DNA of 64,000 nucleotides from Inquilinus sp. KBS0705. Lineage in GTDB: Bacteria > Bacteroidota > Bacteroidia > Sphingobacteriales > Sphingobacteriaceae. The position numbers and the translations under genes were made by a program. This document shows positions 1 through 8,106 of the stretch, one piece after another (positions within the stretch are counted from its first letter, which is position 1; each line of letters opens with the position of its first letter). Where the stretch lies: contig VCCI02000002.1 in assembly GCA_005938025.2 (NCBI GenBank), positions 62,001-126,000 of the forward strand, given 5' to 3'. The notes below the pieces were generated by a model, which saw only the letters and a list, made by a program, of their open reading frames with translations, ran no database searches and was not told the DNA's origin.

Positions 1-381
1 TTTATTGGGTTTAGACAGCGTTTTCTTTTTTAGTTCGCCTATCAAAAAATTCATTTTGGTATAGGCATCCGCCGCTGTATCCTGCTTTAAAAAAGCCTGC
101 ATTTCGGGGTAAGTGTAGTTCTTGTCAAAATCTACATAATGCCAAACCGATAGGTAATTGTATGCCGGGTCTGATTTTATGAAGTCGGCCCAGTTGCTTG
201 CCATTGCTATCGACTCGTTACCTAAAATGGCCTGTATGGCCTTGCGGGCCTTGGGTGTAAGGTAACTATCGGCAATTTGCCCGGCAATGCGGTGCCCGTT
301 TGTACCCCATGCCATAGCCTGTAGGGGCAGGTAAAATATAGTTGCGGCTAGTAATATCTTTTTTAAAAAGCTTGCTTTCAT
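1..381 (-). CDS. S1/P1 family nuclease (3' part cut off by window edge)
   Basis: The minus-strand frame opens with ATG at 381 and stays open to base 1, giving about 127 residues of an exported protein. A signal peptide (KK, then a hydrophobic run to about residue 24) ends just before W25 in WGTNGHRIAGQIA. S1/P1 nucleases use the mature N-terminal Trp and the following His (here H30) as zinc ligands, so cleavage should expose W25. Further family hallmarks are NWADFIKSD around residue 65 and WHYVDF around residue 83. The family (about 250-300 residues) cleaves single-stranded DNA and RNA outside the cytoplasm, giving 3'-nucleotidase activity. It lies 5 bp after the lipoprotein gene stop and may be co-transcribed with it. 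The rest of the gene and its remaining zinc ligands are outside the window. Family assignment is confident; substrate is inferred. Confidence 0.85.
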   Translation of the reverse strand, partial: MKASFLKKILLAATIFYLPLQAMAWGTNGHRIAGQIADSYLTPKARKAIQAILGNESIAMASNWADFIKSDPAYNYLSVWHYVDFDKNYTYPEMQAFLKQDTAADAYTKMNFLIGELKKKTLSKPNK

Positions 382-386
382 GGTAG

Positions 387-893
387 TTATAGCGGTTTTG
401 GAGTGCAGGTACTCCGCTTTATTAAACGCGCGTTAATAGGTATAACGCTTGATGTTGGCGAAAATTGAATTAACGAATCTGTTTTTTTGCTTAGCTTGAA
501 AGATTCCTCATACACGCCCGATCTGAAACAACCGCCCGGATCCTTTAATCTCCAGTTGGCATTTGTAAAAAGTCCCTTTAAATGCAGCGTGTCATTTCTT
601 TGCTGATAATCGCCTTTAGCATATTCTGTCCACCGGCCGCTTTTCATGCAGGTATCGGCACCAGGGTTTACTTTGCTAAAGGTTTGCATACTCACAAAAA
701 ACGAATCGCAGCTAAACCTGAATTTGTACAGGGAGTAGTTAACCAATTGCTTTTGCATAGGTACACTATCCTGCTGCCATTCGCCTTGTAAAGCAGGTTG
801 GCCCGGCCCCTGCATATCGGGGTTAAAGCTGCACGAAGAAGCTAAAAGCAGAAGGCCGAAAGCGAAAAGGTAAAAGGCGAAATGTTTTTGCAT
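387..893 (-). CDS. Hypothetical lipoprotein
   Basis: This 168-residue protein has a lipoprotein signal peptide with lipobox LLASSC (Cys at residue 21), so it should be anchored in the envelope. The mature part is rich in polar and aromatic residues and contains ALQGEWQQDS, resembling the opening strand of lipocalin-like small lipoproteins, with paired cysteines further on. I do not recognise a named family. It lies between fumC and the S1/P1 nuclease on the same strand, separated from fumC by an intrinsic terminator and from the nuclease by 5 bp, so it pairs naturally with the nuclease and not with fumC. The function is unknown; the lipocalin-like idea is only a resemblance. Confidence 0.75.
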   Translation of the reverse strand: MQKHFAFYLFAFGLLLLASSCSFNPDMQGPGQPALQGEWQQDSVPMQKQLVNYSLYKFRFSCDSFFVSMQTFSKVNPGADTCMKSGRWTEYAKGDYQQRNDTLHLKGLFTNANWRLKDPGGCFRSGVYEESFKLSKKTDSLIQFSPTSSVIPINARLIKRSTCTPKPL

Positions 894-904
894 GATGTAA
901 GCAT

Positions 905-932
905 AAAAAAGCCCCTCTCCTGTGGAGAGGGG
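905..932 (-). terminator. Intrinsic terminator of fumC
   Basis: A perfect 9-bp stem (912-920 with 924-932) with a 3-nt loop is followed, in the minus-strand direction, by six T residues (905-910). It sits just past the fumC stop at 953. Very similar CCTCTCC/GGAGAGG hairpins occur around 28832-28887 without a terminator role, so this may be a dispersed palindrome co-opted as a terminator. Confidence 0.85.
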
Positions 933-952
933 TTGGGTTGAGGCTTAATTAA

Positions 953-2350
953 TTATTTTAATCCGCCTATCATATCTTCGGGGCGTACCCATTGGTCAAA
1001 CTGCTCGTTGGTAAGCAGGCCAAGGCCAACAGCCGCTTCGCGCAGGGTAAGTTTTTCTTTTAGCGCTGTTTTAGCAATTTTAGCTGCGTTTTCGTAACCA
1101 ATATGCGGGTTAAGCGCGGTTACCAGCATCAGCGAATTTTCTAAATGCTTTTTAATGCCCTCGTAGTTTGGCTCAATGCCAACGGCGCAATGGTCGTTAA
1201 ACGATACGCAGGCATCGCCAATTAAACGCGCCGATTGCAAAAAGTTAGCTGCCATTAAAGGCTTAAATACATTCAATTCGTAATGCCCGTTTGATCCGCC
1301 TATACTAATGGCCACATCGTTACCCATTACCTGCGCGGCAACCATGGTTACGGCCTCGTTTTGGGTTGGGTTTACCTTGCCCGGCATAATAGATGATCCG
1401 GGTTCGTTATCGGGTATATGTATCTCGCCGATACCGCTGCGCGGGCCAGATGCCAGCATGCGTATATCGTTAGCTATCTTCATTAGCGATACAGCTATTT
1501 GCTTTAACGCGCCGTGGCTTTCAACAATGGCGTCATGCGCGGCCAGTGCTTCAAATTTATTTTCGGCAGTAATAAAAGGCAGGTTGGTGAATTTGGCAAT
1601 GTAGGCCGCTACCTTAACATCGTAACCTTTCGGGGTATTTATACCGGTACCAACAGCGGTACCGCCCAATGCCAGTTCGCCCAGGTGGTCAAGGGTGTTA
1701 TGCAATGCCCTTAAGCCGTGGTCTAACTGCGATACATAGCCCGAAAACTCCTGGCCAAGGGTAAGCGGCGTAGCATCCATTAAGTGGGTGCGGCCAATTT
1801 TTACTACATCCTTAAATGCCGCGCTTTTTGCTTTTAACGTATTGCGCAGTTTTTCTACACCTGGTATGGTTACATCAATTAATGCCTTATAAGCGGCAAT
1901 GTGCATAGCCGTTGGGTAGGTATCGTTTGATGATTGCGATTTGTTTACATCATCATTGGGGTGTATAAAGGTTTTACCCTCGCCCAATTGGTTGCCCTGC
2001 AATACATGCGCGCGGTTGGCAATCACCTCGTTCACATTCATGTTGCTTTGCGTACCCGATCCGGTTTGCCATATCACCAGTGGAAACTCGCTTTCCAGCT
2101 TACCCGCTAATATCTCATCGCACACTTGTGCTATAAGGTCGCGTTTCTCCACAGGCAGTACGCCGCAATCGGTATTAGTATAAGCGGCAGCTTTTTTTAA
2201 ATAGGCAAACGCGTCTATTATCTCTTTTGGCATTGATGCCTCGGGGCCAATTTTAAAGTTATTGCGCGAGCGCTCGGTTTGGGCGCCCCAGTATTTATCG
2301 GCAGGCACCTGTACCGGGCCCATGGTATCGTGTTCAGTTCTGAAACTCAT
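953..2350 (-). CDS. fumC: Class II fumarate hydratase
   Basis: This protein catalyses reversible hydration of fumarate to L-malate in the TCA cycle, as an iron-independent cytoplasmic homotetramer. The 465 residues match the family length, and the fumarase/aspartase signature [11 protein letters not shown] is intact, with the catalytic serine in its flexible loop. The N-terminus [23 protein letters not shown] is typical of FumC. I choose the ATG at 2350 over the in-frame ATG at 2377: the family starts there, and a TAAATTTG -7 promoter element (2375-2382) overlaps the upstream ATG. It is monocistronic, being followed by a strong terminator. Argininosuccinate lyase and aspartase are relatives, but the sequence is clearly fumarase. 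Confidence 0.97.
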   Translation of the reverse strand: MSFRTEHDTMGPVQVPADKYWGAQTERSRNNFKIGPEASMPKEIIDAFAYLKKAAAYTNTDCGVLPVEKRDLIAQVCDEILAGKLESEFPLVIWQTGSGTQSNMNVNEVIANRAHVLQGNQLGEGKTFIHPNDDVNKSQSSNDTYPTAMHIAAYKALIDVTIPGVEKLRNTLKAKSAAFKDVVKIGRTHLMDATPLTLGQEFSGYVSQLDHGLRALHNTLDHLGELALGGTAVGTGINTPKGYDVKVAAYIAKFTNLPFITAENKFEALAAHDAIVESHGALKQIAVSLMKIANDIRMLASGPRSGIGEIHIPDNEPGSSIMPGKVNPTQNEAVTMVAAQVMGNDVAISIGGSNGHYELNVFKPLMAANFLQSARLIGDACVSFNDHCAVGIEPNYEGIKKHLENSLMLVTALNPHIGYENAAKIAKTALKEKLTLREAAVGLGLLTNEQFDQWVRPEDMIGGLK

Positions 2351-2374
2351 ATTGATAGTATGTATTTGCAGGCG

Positions 2375-2382
2375 CAAATTTA
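2375..2382 (-). promoter_or_regulatory. -7 promoter element of fumC
   Basis: On the minus strand the sequence reads TAAATTTG, an exact match to the Bacteroidota -7 consensus TAnnTTTG, 24 bp before the chosen fumC ATG. No TTG -33 element is seen at the usual 17-23 bp spacing. Confidence 0.5.
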
Positions 2383-2436
2383 GCGTTTTATGTGATTAAG
2401 CCCAGTGAGATGGCGTAATCTTTTTGTTAAGCAGGC

Positions 2437-2721
2437 TTATTCGCCATAATACTTTAGCTTGTTGTTAAACTTTGGTTCGATGCTTTTAACCATCAGGGTA
2501 AATATCAATACTACTAAACAAGCTATGAATTCTACTTTACTCCAAACAACGCTGTTTAAAATATCGTGCTGCCGCGCGTTTAAAATTTTGTGGGCATCCA
2601 TGTCATTCCGTACTTCCCGGTTGTAATTAACAAGATTGTCAACATAAACCAGTGCAACTGCTACAGAAATCACAACAATAGTTGTAAAGCTTATTCTAAG
2701 CCATTTTCTGTTCACTCTCAT
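2437..2721 (-). CDS. Small two-TM membrane protein, hypothetical
   Basis: This 94-residue protein has two predicted membrane helices (about residues 10-27 and 60-79) joined by a polar loop of about 30 residues rich in Asn, Asp and Arg. The N-terminus is basic (RVNRKWLR), so both ends probably face the cytoplasm. I recognise no family. It stands alone between fumC and the divergent beta-lactamase-like gene. The coding assignment rests on length, a clean start and the regular hydrophobic pattern; the function is unknown. Confidence 0.6.
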   Translation of the reverse strand: MRVNRKWLRISFTTIVVISVAVALVYVDNLVNYNREVRNDMDAHKILNARQHDILNSVVWSKVEFIACLVVLIFTLMVKSIEPKFNNKLKYYGE

Positions 2722-2854
2722 ATATATAATTAGGTTTGGTGTATAAATTTAAATCATTTCTAATAATGTTGAAACATTATTTAACATTTAATCTTTATAG
2801 CTACTATATAATTTCTAATTTTCGCTTTCGTTTAAGTGAAAGAACTATTTACCT

Positions 2855-4066
2855 ATGAGATCTGTGTGTACAAGTGTTGCATCCCTTGCTATTTTCCTGT
2901 TTTTTACAACTTCCTGCAAATCCGGCGCCGGGCATAATCAAAACGGCGTAGCCGATAACGGCAAACCCTTTAACACCACCGAACTTTTAAAGTACGACCC
3001 CAAAACCGGCGATAAGCAAATTGACGCCTTTATGCAGCATTTGCATAAGGTTAGCGGCTTTAACGGCAATGTGCTGGTTGCAAAAAAAGGTAAAATCATA
3101 TACGAAAATTCTTTTGGTTGGGCCAACCACCTTACCCGCGACAGCTTAAAATTAGGCTCGCAGTTTGAACTGGCTTCGGTTACCAAAACCATGACTGGTA
3201 CAGCCATTATGCAACTTTGGGAACGCGGCAAAATAAAGCTGGACCAAAACGTTAAGGATTTCTTTCCGGATTTCCCTTACGATGGGGTTACCATTCGCCT
3301 GCTGCTTACGCACCGCTCGGGCATGATGAACTATGTATACTTTGTTGACAATATATACCGTAGCCAGCACTTAGACCAGCGCAAAGGCCTTACCAACGCC
3401 GAAGCCATGGCCATGATAGCCAAGTACAAGCCGGCCCGCTTTAATAAGCCTAACGCCAGCTTTTTATACAACAACTCTAACTTTATGGTGCTGGGTGCCA
3501 TTATTGAAAAGGTTAGCGGCCAAAGCTATGCCGACTACATGAAAGAGAATGTTTTTAAACCCGCCGGCATGACGCATACGGCTGTATATTCAAAAGCGGT
3601 TTACGATAAAATTCCGGTTGATGTGGTAGGTCACGACCGCAACAGCTGGAGATACTCGGTAGCGCAAAATTACCTGGATGGCCCAGTTGGCGATAAAGGC
3701 ATATACAGCACCGTTGGCGACCTGTACATTTTTGACCAGGCGCTAAGGGCAGGCAAACTGATAAAACCCGCCACTCAAGACTCGGCCTATACGCCGCATA
3801 ACCCCATGATACGCGGGCACTTTAATTATGGCTACGGCTGGCGCTTGTTTGAAGCCCCCGGCCAAAAGGTGGTTTACCATACCGGCTGGTGGCATGGTTT
3901 CAGGCACATTTATTTGCGCGACATGAAAAACGATGTAACTATAGTTTTGTTAGGTAACGTGGTTAACGGCAGCCTGCTGCACCTTGACGACCTGTTTAAA
4001 ATGACAGGCATGCCGGTGATACGCAAAGGCGCCTACAACGGTAACGGCGATACGAGTGAAGATTAA
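2855..4066 (+). CDS. Serine beta-lactamase-like lipoprotein (class C/PBP4* family)
   Basis: This is a lipoprotein (lipobox TTSC, Cys21) carrying the serine beta-lactamase/D-Ala peptidase fold. The SxxK motif is at S108-K111 (ASVTKT), the YxN motif at Y205-N207, and an HTG motif near residue 343 takes the place of KTG, followed by WWHGF. It is 403 residues long, usual for this family, which includes D-aminopeptidases, esterases and cell-wall peptidases as well as true class C beta-lactamases. The HTG variant is typical of esterase/peptidase members, so antibiotic resistance should not be assumed. It is probably periplasmic or surface-exposed and acts on peptidoglycan fragments, D-peptides or esters. 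It appears to be transcribed alone. Confidence 0.9.
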   Translation: MRSVCTSVASLAIFLFFTTSCKSGAGHNQNGVADNGKPFNTTELLKYDPKTGDKQIDAFMQHLHKVSGFNGNVLVAKKGKIIYENSFGWANHLTRDSLKLGSQFELASVTKTMTGTAIMQLWERGKIKLDQNVKDFFPDFPYDGVTIRLLLTHRSGMMNYVYFVDNIYRSQHLDQRKGLTNAEAMAMIAKYKPARFNKPNASFLYNNSNFMVLGAIIEKVSGQSYADYMKENVFKPAGMTHTAVYSKAVYDKIPVDVVGHDRNSWRYSVAQNYLDGPVGDKGIYSTVGDLYIFDQALRAGKLIKPATQDSAYTPHNPMIRGHFNYGYGWRLFEAPGQKVVYHTGWWHGFRHIYLRDMKNDVTIVLLGNVVNGSLLHLDDLFKMTGMPVIRKGAYNGNGDTSED

Positions 4067-4071
4067 GCTTC

Positions 4072-4181
4072 AGATGTGCAGATGCGTGGATATGCAGATG
4101 TGCAAATGATATTTTTAATTAGATAATTAACCTGGATATGCTGATCATCTGCACATACGCACATTTGCATATCTGCACATT
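4072..4181. repeat. Imperfect inverted repeat of a CAGATGTGCA-type unit
   Basis: The left part (about 4072-4110) contains CAGATGTGCAGATG and GATATGCAGATGTGCAAATG; the right part (about 4140-4181) is its diverged reverse complement (ATCTGCACATACGCACATTTGCATATCTGCAC, in shorter matching pieces). The unit repeats in tandem within each arm. It fills the space between the beta-lactamase-like gene and the ybaB homologue and could form a long imperfect hairpin. I see no T-tract. Confidence 0.65.
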
Positions 4182-4190
4182 CAAAAACAT

Positions 4191-4496
4191 ATGTTCGATA
4201 AAATAATGGAAGCCCAGGCTAAGGCGGGCGAAGTAAAGAAAAGGCTGGATGCCATTACTGTAACAGGCACTGCCGAAGGTGGCAAAATAAGCGTACAAGC
4301 CAACGGCAACAAAGTAATACAATCGGTTACTATTGATGAGGCTTTTTTAAAGGAAGCCGATAAAGAAGGGCTGGAAGAACTGCTGGTTATTGCCATAAAC
4401 AAAGCTATGGAACAGGCCGATAACGTAAGCCAAAGCGAGATGGCTGCCATTACCAGTGCTATGTTTGGCGGAATGGGCGGGTTGTTTGGTAAGTAA
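4191..4496 (+). CDS. YbaB/EbfC family nucleoid-associated protein
   Basis: This 101-residue protein matches the YbaB/EbfC family, small homodimeric DNA-binding proteins of the bacterial nucleoid. The family pattern is seen in order: an N-terminal helix (KIMEAQAKAGEVKKRLD), a strand with VTGTAEGGKISVQANGNKVIQSVTIDE, then a C-terminal helix ending in the Gly/Met-rich GGMGGLFGK tail. Usually the gene follows dnaX and precedes recR; here it stands between a beta-lactamase-like gene and a UPF0173 hydrolase, so the usual context is lost. Family is confident; its role here is inferred. Confidence 0.9.
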   Translation: MFDKIMEAQAKAGEVKKRLDAITVTGTAEGGKISVQANGNKVIQSVTIDEAFLKEADKEGLEELLVIAINKAMEQADNVSQSEMAAITSAMFGGMGGLFGK

Positions 4497-4584
4497 AATG
4501 TAAAACCTTTGCTTAACAGCAACCAAAGGCATATATAATGCGTTATTTGCGTTAAATAAAACGCTTAAAAAACACACCATACCT

Positions 4585-5262
4585 ATGAAAGTTACTTATT
4601 ATGGCCAGTCGACTATTGAGATAGAGACTGCAGGAAAAAAACTACTGTTCGACCCGTTTATTACCTATAACGAGCTGGCTAAGCACATTGATGTAAGCAG
4701 CCTTAAGCCCGATTACATACTTGTTTCGCATGGCCACGGCGACCACGTTGCCGACCTGGTGCAGGTGCAAAAACAAAGCGGTGCCAAGGTGATTTGCATT
4801 GCCGAAATAGCCGGTTGGCTGGGTAAGCAAGGTATTGACACTGTACATGGCATGAACATTGGCGGCGGCTTTAACTTTGATTTTGGCCGTGTAAAAATGG
4901 TAAATGCCGTACACTCCAGCGCATTGCCTGATGGCAGCAACGGCGGTAACCCTGCGGGTTTTGTTATCTATTCTGAAGATAAGGCTATTTACTTTGCCGG
5001 CGATACCGCCCTAACCTACGATATGAAGTTACTGGAAGATGAGCAGCTGGCATGGGCCTTTTTACCCATCGGCGATAACTACACCATGGGTGCTGATGAC
5101 GCCATTAAAGCAGCCGCTTTTATCAATTGCAAAAACATCATAGGTATACATTATGATTCGTTCCCGGTGATAAAGATAGATAAGGAGGATGTGCAGCAAA
5201 AGTTTGTTAATGCCGGCCTTAACTTAAAATTACCTGCCATTGGCGAAAGTTTAGATCTGTAA
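4585..5262 (+). CDS. UPF0173 metal-dependent hydrolase (metallo-beta-lactamase fold)
   Basis: This is a 225-residue cytoplasmic protein of the UPF0173 family. The metal-binding HGHGDH motif is at H49-H54, a second histidine lies in VNAVHSSALPDG, an aspartate in YFAGDTALTYDM, and a C-terminal histidine in GIHYDSFP; together these form a dinuclear metal site. The family is close in length and architecture to UlaG-like proteins, but the substrate is unknown. The gene starts 88 bp after the ybaB homologue and ends before a strong terminator at 5287, so the two may form one transcript. Confidence 0.9.
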   Translation: MKVTYYGQSTIEIETAGKKLLFDPFITYNELAKHIDVSSLKPDYILVSHGHGDHVADLVQVQKQSGAKVICIAEIAGWLGKQGIDTVHGMNIGGGFNFDFGRVKMVNAVHSSALPDGSNGGNPAGFVIYSEDKAIYFAGDTALTYDMKLLEDEQLAWAFLPIGDNYTMGADDAIKAAAFINCKNIIGIHYDSFPVIKIDKEDVQQKFVNAGLNLKLPAIGESLDL

Positions 5263-5286
5263 TTTTAAAAATACCCACACTTTATA

Positions 5287-5326
5287 AAAGCCGCTTTGCC
5301 TGTTCGTAAAGCGGCTTTGTTTTTTT
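5287..5326 (+). terminator. Intrinsic terminator after UPF0173 gene
   Basis: A perfect 11-bp stem (5287-5297 with 5308-5318) encloses a 10-nt loop and is followed by a run of seven T (5320-5326), 24 bp after the stop codon. It is strong in the plus direction. Confidence 0.93.
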
Positions 5327-5566
5327 GCAGATTTTTGTTGGTGTAGCTGTAAGTCTTTTTAATTTTTTGCAGTGGGTAACCTATCTAATATATAAATAAC
5401 ACTTGTAATTCCTATTAATTTCTGTGACCCCGCAAAAAAATTGGTCATCCAAACTACTGACAAAACAGTGTCACGAAAGGCGTAAAATTTAATGCCGATA
5501 TTTGGAATGTTCTCCGGATAGACAGCCGAACGGTACTAACCGCCCCGCCCTCCGCTTAAAACTTTT
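5327..5566. other. Gene-poor spacer
   Basis: The spacer between the terminator and the DUF6766-like gene shows no credible ORF, repeat or RNA. It must contain the promoter of the downstream gene, but I could not place a TAnnTTTG element with confidence. Confidence 0.4.
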
Positions 5567-6250
5567 ATGAGTACCGGCTGTTTTATTGTTATGCAAAAAC
5601 GGGGGGTATTTTATCGCAACGGGCTTAGCATCGTATTTTTGTCGTTGTTTTGTATAACGCTGCTTGCGCAGGCCTATACCGGTTGGAAAACACATAACGA
5701 AGAGCTGCGCCAGGAGCATGCCACCGAACTGGCTTTTGTTGCTTACCTGGGCACCGGGCATTTTATATCGTCCACTTTCGAAAATTTTCAAAGTGAGTTT
5801 TTGCAAATGGCCCTGTATGTATTGCTTACCGTTAAGCTAAGGCAGCAAGGCTCAGCAGAATCAAAAAGCCTGGATGAGGCCGAAGATGTCGACCGCGAAC
5901 CAAAGGCATCGCCTAACGCACCCTGGCCGGTAAAAAAAGGTGGCTGGCTGCTCACTTTGTACAGCCACTCGTTATCCATTGTTTTTTTTACCCTGTTTTT
6001 TATAAGCTGGGGCTTGCACTTTTACGGAAGCTGGCAAGACCACAATACCGAACAAATAATACAAGGGCAGCCAGCCCAAACTGCTTTAGCCTATATAGCC
6101 GAACCCAATTTTTGGTTTGAAACTTTTCAAAACTGGCAAAGCGAATTCCTATCTGTATTATCAATTGTAGTGTTAACGATATTTTTGAGGCAAAAAGGCT
6201 CGCCCGAATCAAAACCTGTGGATGCCCCACATATGGAAACCGGAAAGTAA
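5567..6250 (+). CDS. DUF6766-like membrane protein with internal duplication
   Basis: The 227 residues consist of two homologous halves. Each has a hydrophobic helix beginning LSIVF (about residues 20-36 and 134-151), a GW/GSW plus xxHN motif, a stretch ending FxxFQSEF or FQNWQSEF, a second membrane helix, and a LRQxGSxESK end. That gives four membrane helices with a charged linker (about residues 100-125) between the halves. It resembles DUF6766 (no known function). The start at 5567 or the ATG at 5591 are both possible; family members begin near the latter. The CinA-like gene follows 10 bp downstream, suggesting co-transcription. Confidence 0.75.
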   Translation: MSTGCFIVMQKRGVFYRNGLSIVFLSLFCITLLAQAYTGWKTHNEELRQEHATELAFVAYLGTGHFISSTFENFQSEFLQMALYVLLTVKLRQQGSAESKSLDEAEDVDREPKASPNAPWPVKKGGWLLTLYSHSLSIVFFTLFFISWGLHFYGSWQDHNTEQIIQGQPAQTALAYIAEPNFWFETFQNWQSEFLSVLSIVVLTIFLRQKGSPESKPVDAPHMETGK

Positions 6251-6260
6251 CTGAGATAAA

Positions 6261-6749
6261 ATGGCAGAAGAAAAAATACTAATGTGCAGCAAATTGCTGG
6301 CCGATAAAGGCCTTACTATCGCCTTTGCCGAAAGCGCTACCGCAGGCTGGCTATGTTCTGAATTTGCTATCGCCCCGCAATCGGGGCAGGTGTTAAAGGG
6401 TGGCATTGTGTGTTATGATGCATCCCTTAAAGAATCGATATTAAATGTTCCGCATACGCTGATAGAGGAGTTTACGCCGGAATCTCAGGAGGTTACCAAG
6501 GCCCTGGCACGTAACCTGCAAGGCGTTATCAGCGCCGATATTACCCTTGCGGTTACCGGCCTAACCACTCCCGGCGGCAGCGAAACCGATGAAAAACCTG
6601 TAGGTACTATGTTTGTATCGGCATTAATTAAAGGTAAGATGGTAAACCGGCGCTATACCTTCAATGGCGGCTGCGAAGATATTATCCATCAAACAGTAAC
6701 CGCAGTTGCCGATTTGCTGATAGTCGAAGTAAGCATGACTGCTAAATAA
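6261..6749 (+). CDS. pncC: CinA C-terminal domain protein (nicotinamide-nucleotide amidohydrolase)
   Basis: This 162-residue protein is a stand-alone CinA C-terminal domain, the PncC-type enzyme that deamidates nicotinamide mononucleotide to nicotinate mononucleotide in pyridine nucleotide recycling. Family marks are AESATAGW (residues 23-30; usually ESCTGG), the GGIVCYDASLKESIL segment, and AVTGLTTPGG followed by KPVGTMFVSA. The first glycine of the usual TGG is alanine here, which may affect activity. It is the short form without the N-terminal competence/pyrophosphatase domain. It lies just after the DUF6766-like gene. Confidence 0.85.
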   Translation: MAEEKILMCSKLLADKGLTIAFAESATAGWLCSEFAIAPQSGQVLKGGIVCYDASLKESILNVPHTLIEEFTPESQEVTKALARNLQGVISADITLAVTGLTTPGGSETDEKPVGTMFVSALIKGKMVNRRYTFNGGCEDIIHQTVTAVADLLIVEVSMTAK

Positions 6750-6780
6750 GCCAAAAATCTAAATTTAATACGTCAGCCTA

Positions 6781-6815
6781 AAAAAAGCGACCCTGATTTG
6801 TCCAACCAGGGCCGC
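6781..6815 (-). terminator. Intrinsic terminator of the glgA-glgC operon
   Basis: A 9-bp stem (6787-6795 with 6807-6815, one G-T wobble) with an 11-nt loop is followed on the minus strand by six T (6781-6786). It lies 26 bp beyond the glgC stop. Confidence 0.85.
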
Positions 6816-6840
6816 AGATAGTTATTTGAAAAGCTAAACT

Positions 6841-8103
6841 TTATATAACCGTGCCGCTTGGTATAATAGCGCGTTTTTTAACAATCACAATGCCGTCGGT
6901 TACGGTGTAGGCCGGGTAATCGCCGTCGGGTAGTTTTGCGCCACAGTTTATTTTAACATCATCGCCTATATAGGTATTCTTATCTATAATGGCGTTTTTA
7001 ATGGTACACCTGTCGCCGATACCCATAATAGGTGCGCCGCTAATTTTACACTCGGCAATTTCTTCGAGCGTTTGGTAATTATCGCTACCCATTACATAGC
7101 AGTTTTCTATACTGGTATATAAGCCAATGCGGGTACGTATACCAATAATGGATCTGGTGATCATGCTTGCGCTGATGATACAGCCATCTGCAATTATCGA
7201 ACGCTCGAGGTGTGTGCCCGATATTTTTGTGGGCGGCAGCATACGTGCGCGGGTGTAAATATGATTTTTATCAAACAGGTTAAACTGCGGGATATCATCT
7301 GTAAGCCCTAAGTTGGCATCAAAGAAAGATGGGATGGTACCAATATCTGTCCAGTAACCTTCGTATTGGTAACTCACTACCTTGTGCCCCTCTATAGATT
7401 GCGGGATAATTTCTTTACCAAAATCGGTATTGTCGTTACCCTCCAGCAATTCGTAAAGCAGTTTGCGGTTAAAAATGTAAATACCCATTGATGCCAGGTA
7501 AATACGGCCCTGCTCCTTCATTTCGGGGCTTACCTCTGATACCCAGTTCTCGAAACCCGATTTAGGTTTTTCGATAAACGAGGTGATCAGGTTATCCGAA
7601 TCTGTTTTTAATATACCAAAGCCGGGCACATCATTTACATGCACCGGTATAGTGGCAATAGATATATCGGCATTCTTTTCGATATGCTGATTGATCATTT
7701 CTTCGAAATCCATCTGGTACAGCTGGTCACCCGATAGGATAAGCACATACTCAAATTCGTGCACACCCAGGTGGTGCAAACTTTGGCGCACTGCATCGGC
7801 CGTACCCTGAAACCAGCCGCCGCTGGTTGGTGTTTGCTCGGCGGCCAAAATATCAACAAAGGCAGTACTAAACGTACTAAAGTGATAGGTGTTTTTGATG
7901 TGTTTGTTTAACGACGCCGAATTAAACTGCGTTAGCACAAAAATACGGTCGATACCCGAGTGCAGGCAGTTAGATATTGGAATATCAACCAGGCGATACT
8001 TGCCCGCAATGGGCACTGCCGGCTTTGAACGTGTTAGGGTAAGCGGCGCCAGGCGGCTTCCCTGCCCGCCTCCAAGTACAATGCTGATTACTTTCGATGT
8101 CAT
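6841..8103 (-). CDS. glgC: Glucose-1-phosphate adenylyltransferase
   Basis: The enzyme makes ADP-glucose from glucose-1-phosphate and ATP, the committed step of glycogen synthesis. The N-terminal nucleotidyltransferase domain has the GGGQGSRLAPLTLTRSKPAVP loop (in two parts: GGGQGSRLAPLT and KPAVP) followed by YRLVDIPISNC; SGDQLYQMDF carries the catalytic metal-binding aspartate, and IEKPK the sugar-phosphate-binding region. The C-terminal third is a left-handed beta-helix with hexapeptide repeats (IIADGCIISASMI, IIDKNTYIGDD). At 420 residues it has the normal length. It lies 3 bp downstream of glgA, in one operon ending at the 6781 terminator. Allosteric control is known in the family but cannot be read here. 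Confidence 0.96.
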   Translation of the reverse strand: MTSKVISIVLGGGQGSRLAPLTLTRSKPAVPIAGKYRLVDIPISNCLHSGIDRIFVLTQFNSASLNKHIKNTYHFSTFSTAFVDILAAEQTPTSGGWFQGTADAVRQSLHHLGVHEFEYVLILSGDQLYQMDFEEMINQHIEKNADISIATIPVHVNDVPGFGILKTDSDNLITSFIEKPKSGFENWVSEVSPEMKEQGRIYLASMGIYIFNRKLLYELLEGNDNTDFGKEIIPQSIEGHKVVSYQYEGYWTDIGTIPSFFDANLGLTDDIPQFNLFDKNHIYTRARMLPPTKISGTHLERSIIADGCIISASMITRSIIGIRTRIGLYTSIENCYVMGSDNYQTLEEIAECKISGAPIMGIGDRCTIKNAIIDKNTYIGDDVKINCGAKLPDGDYPAYTVTDGIVIVKKRAIIPSGTVI

Positions 8104-8106
8104 ATC

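Noticed and set aside
2855..4066. Class C beta-lactamase giving resistance
   Set aside because: The third motif is HTG rather than KTG, and many relatives are peptidases or esterases.
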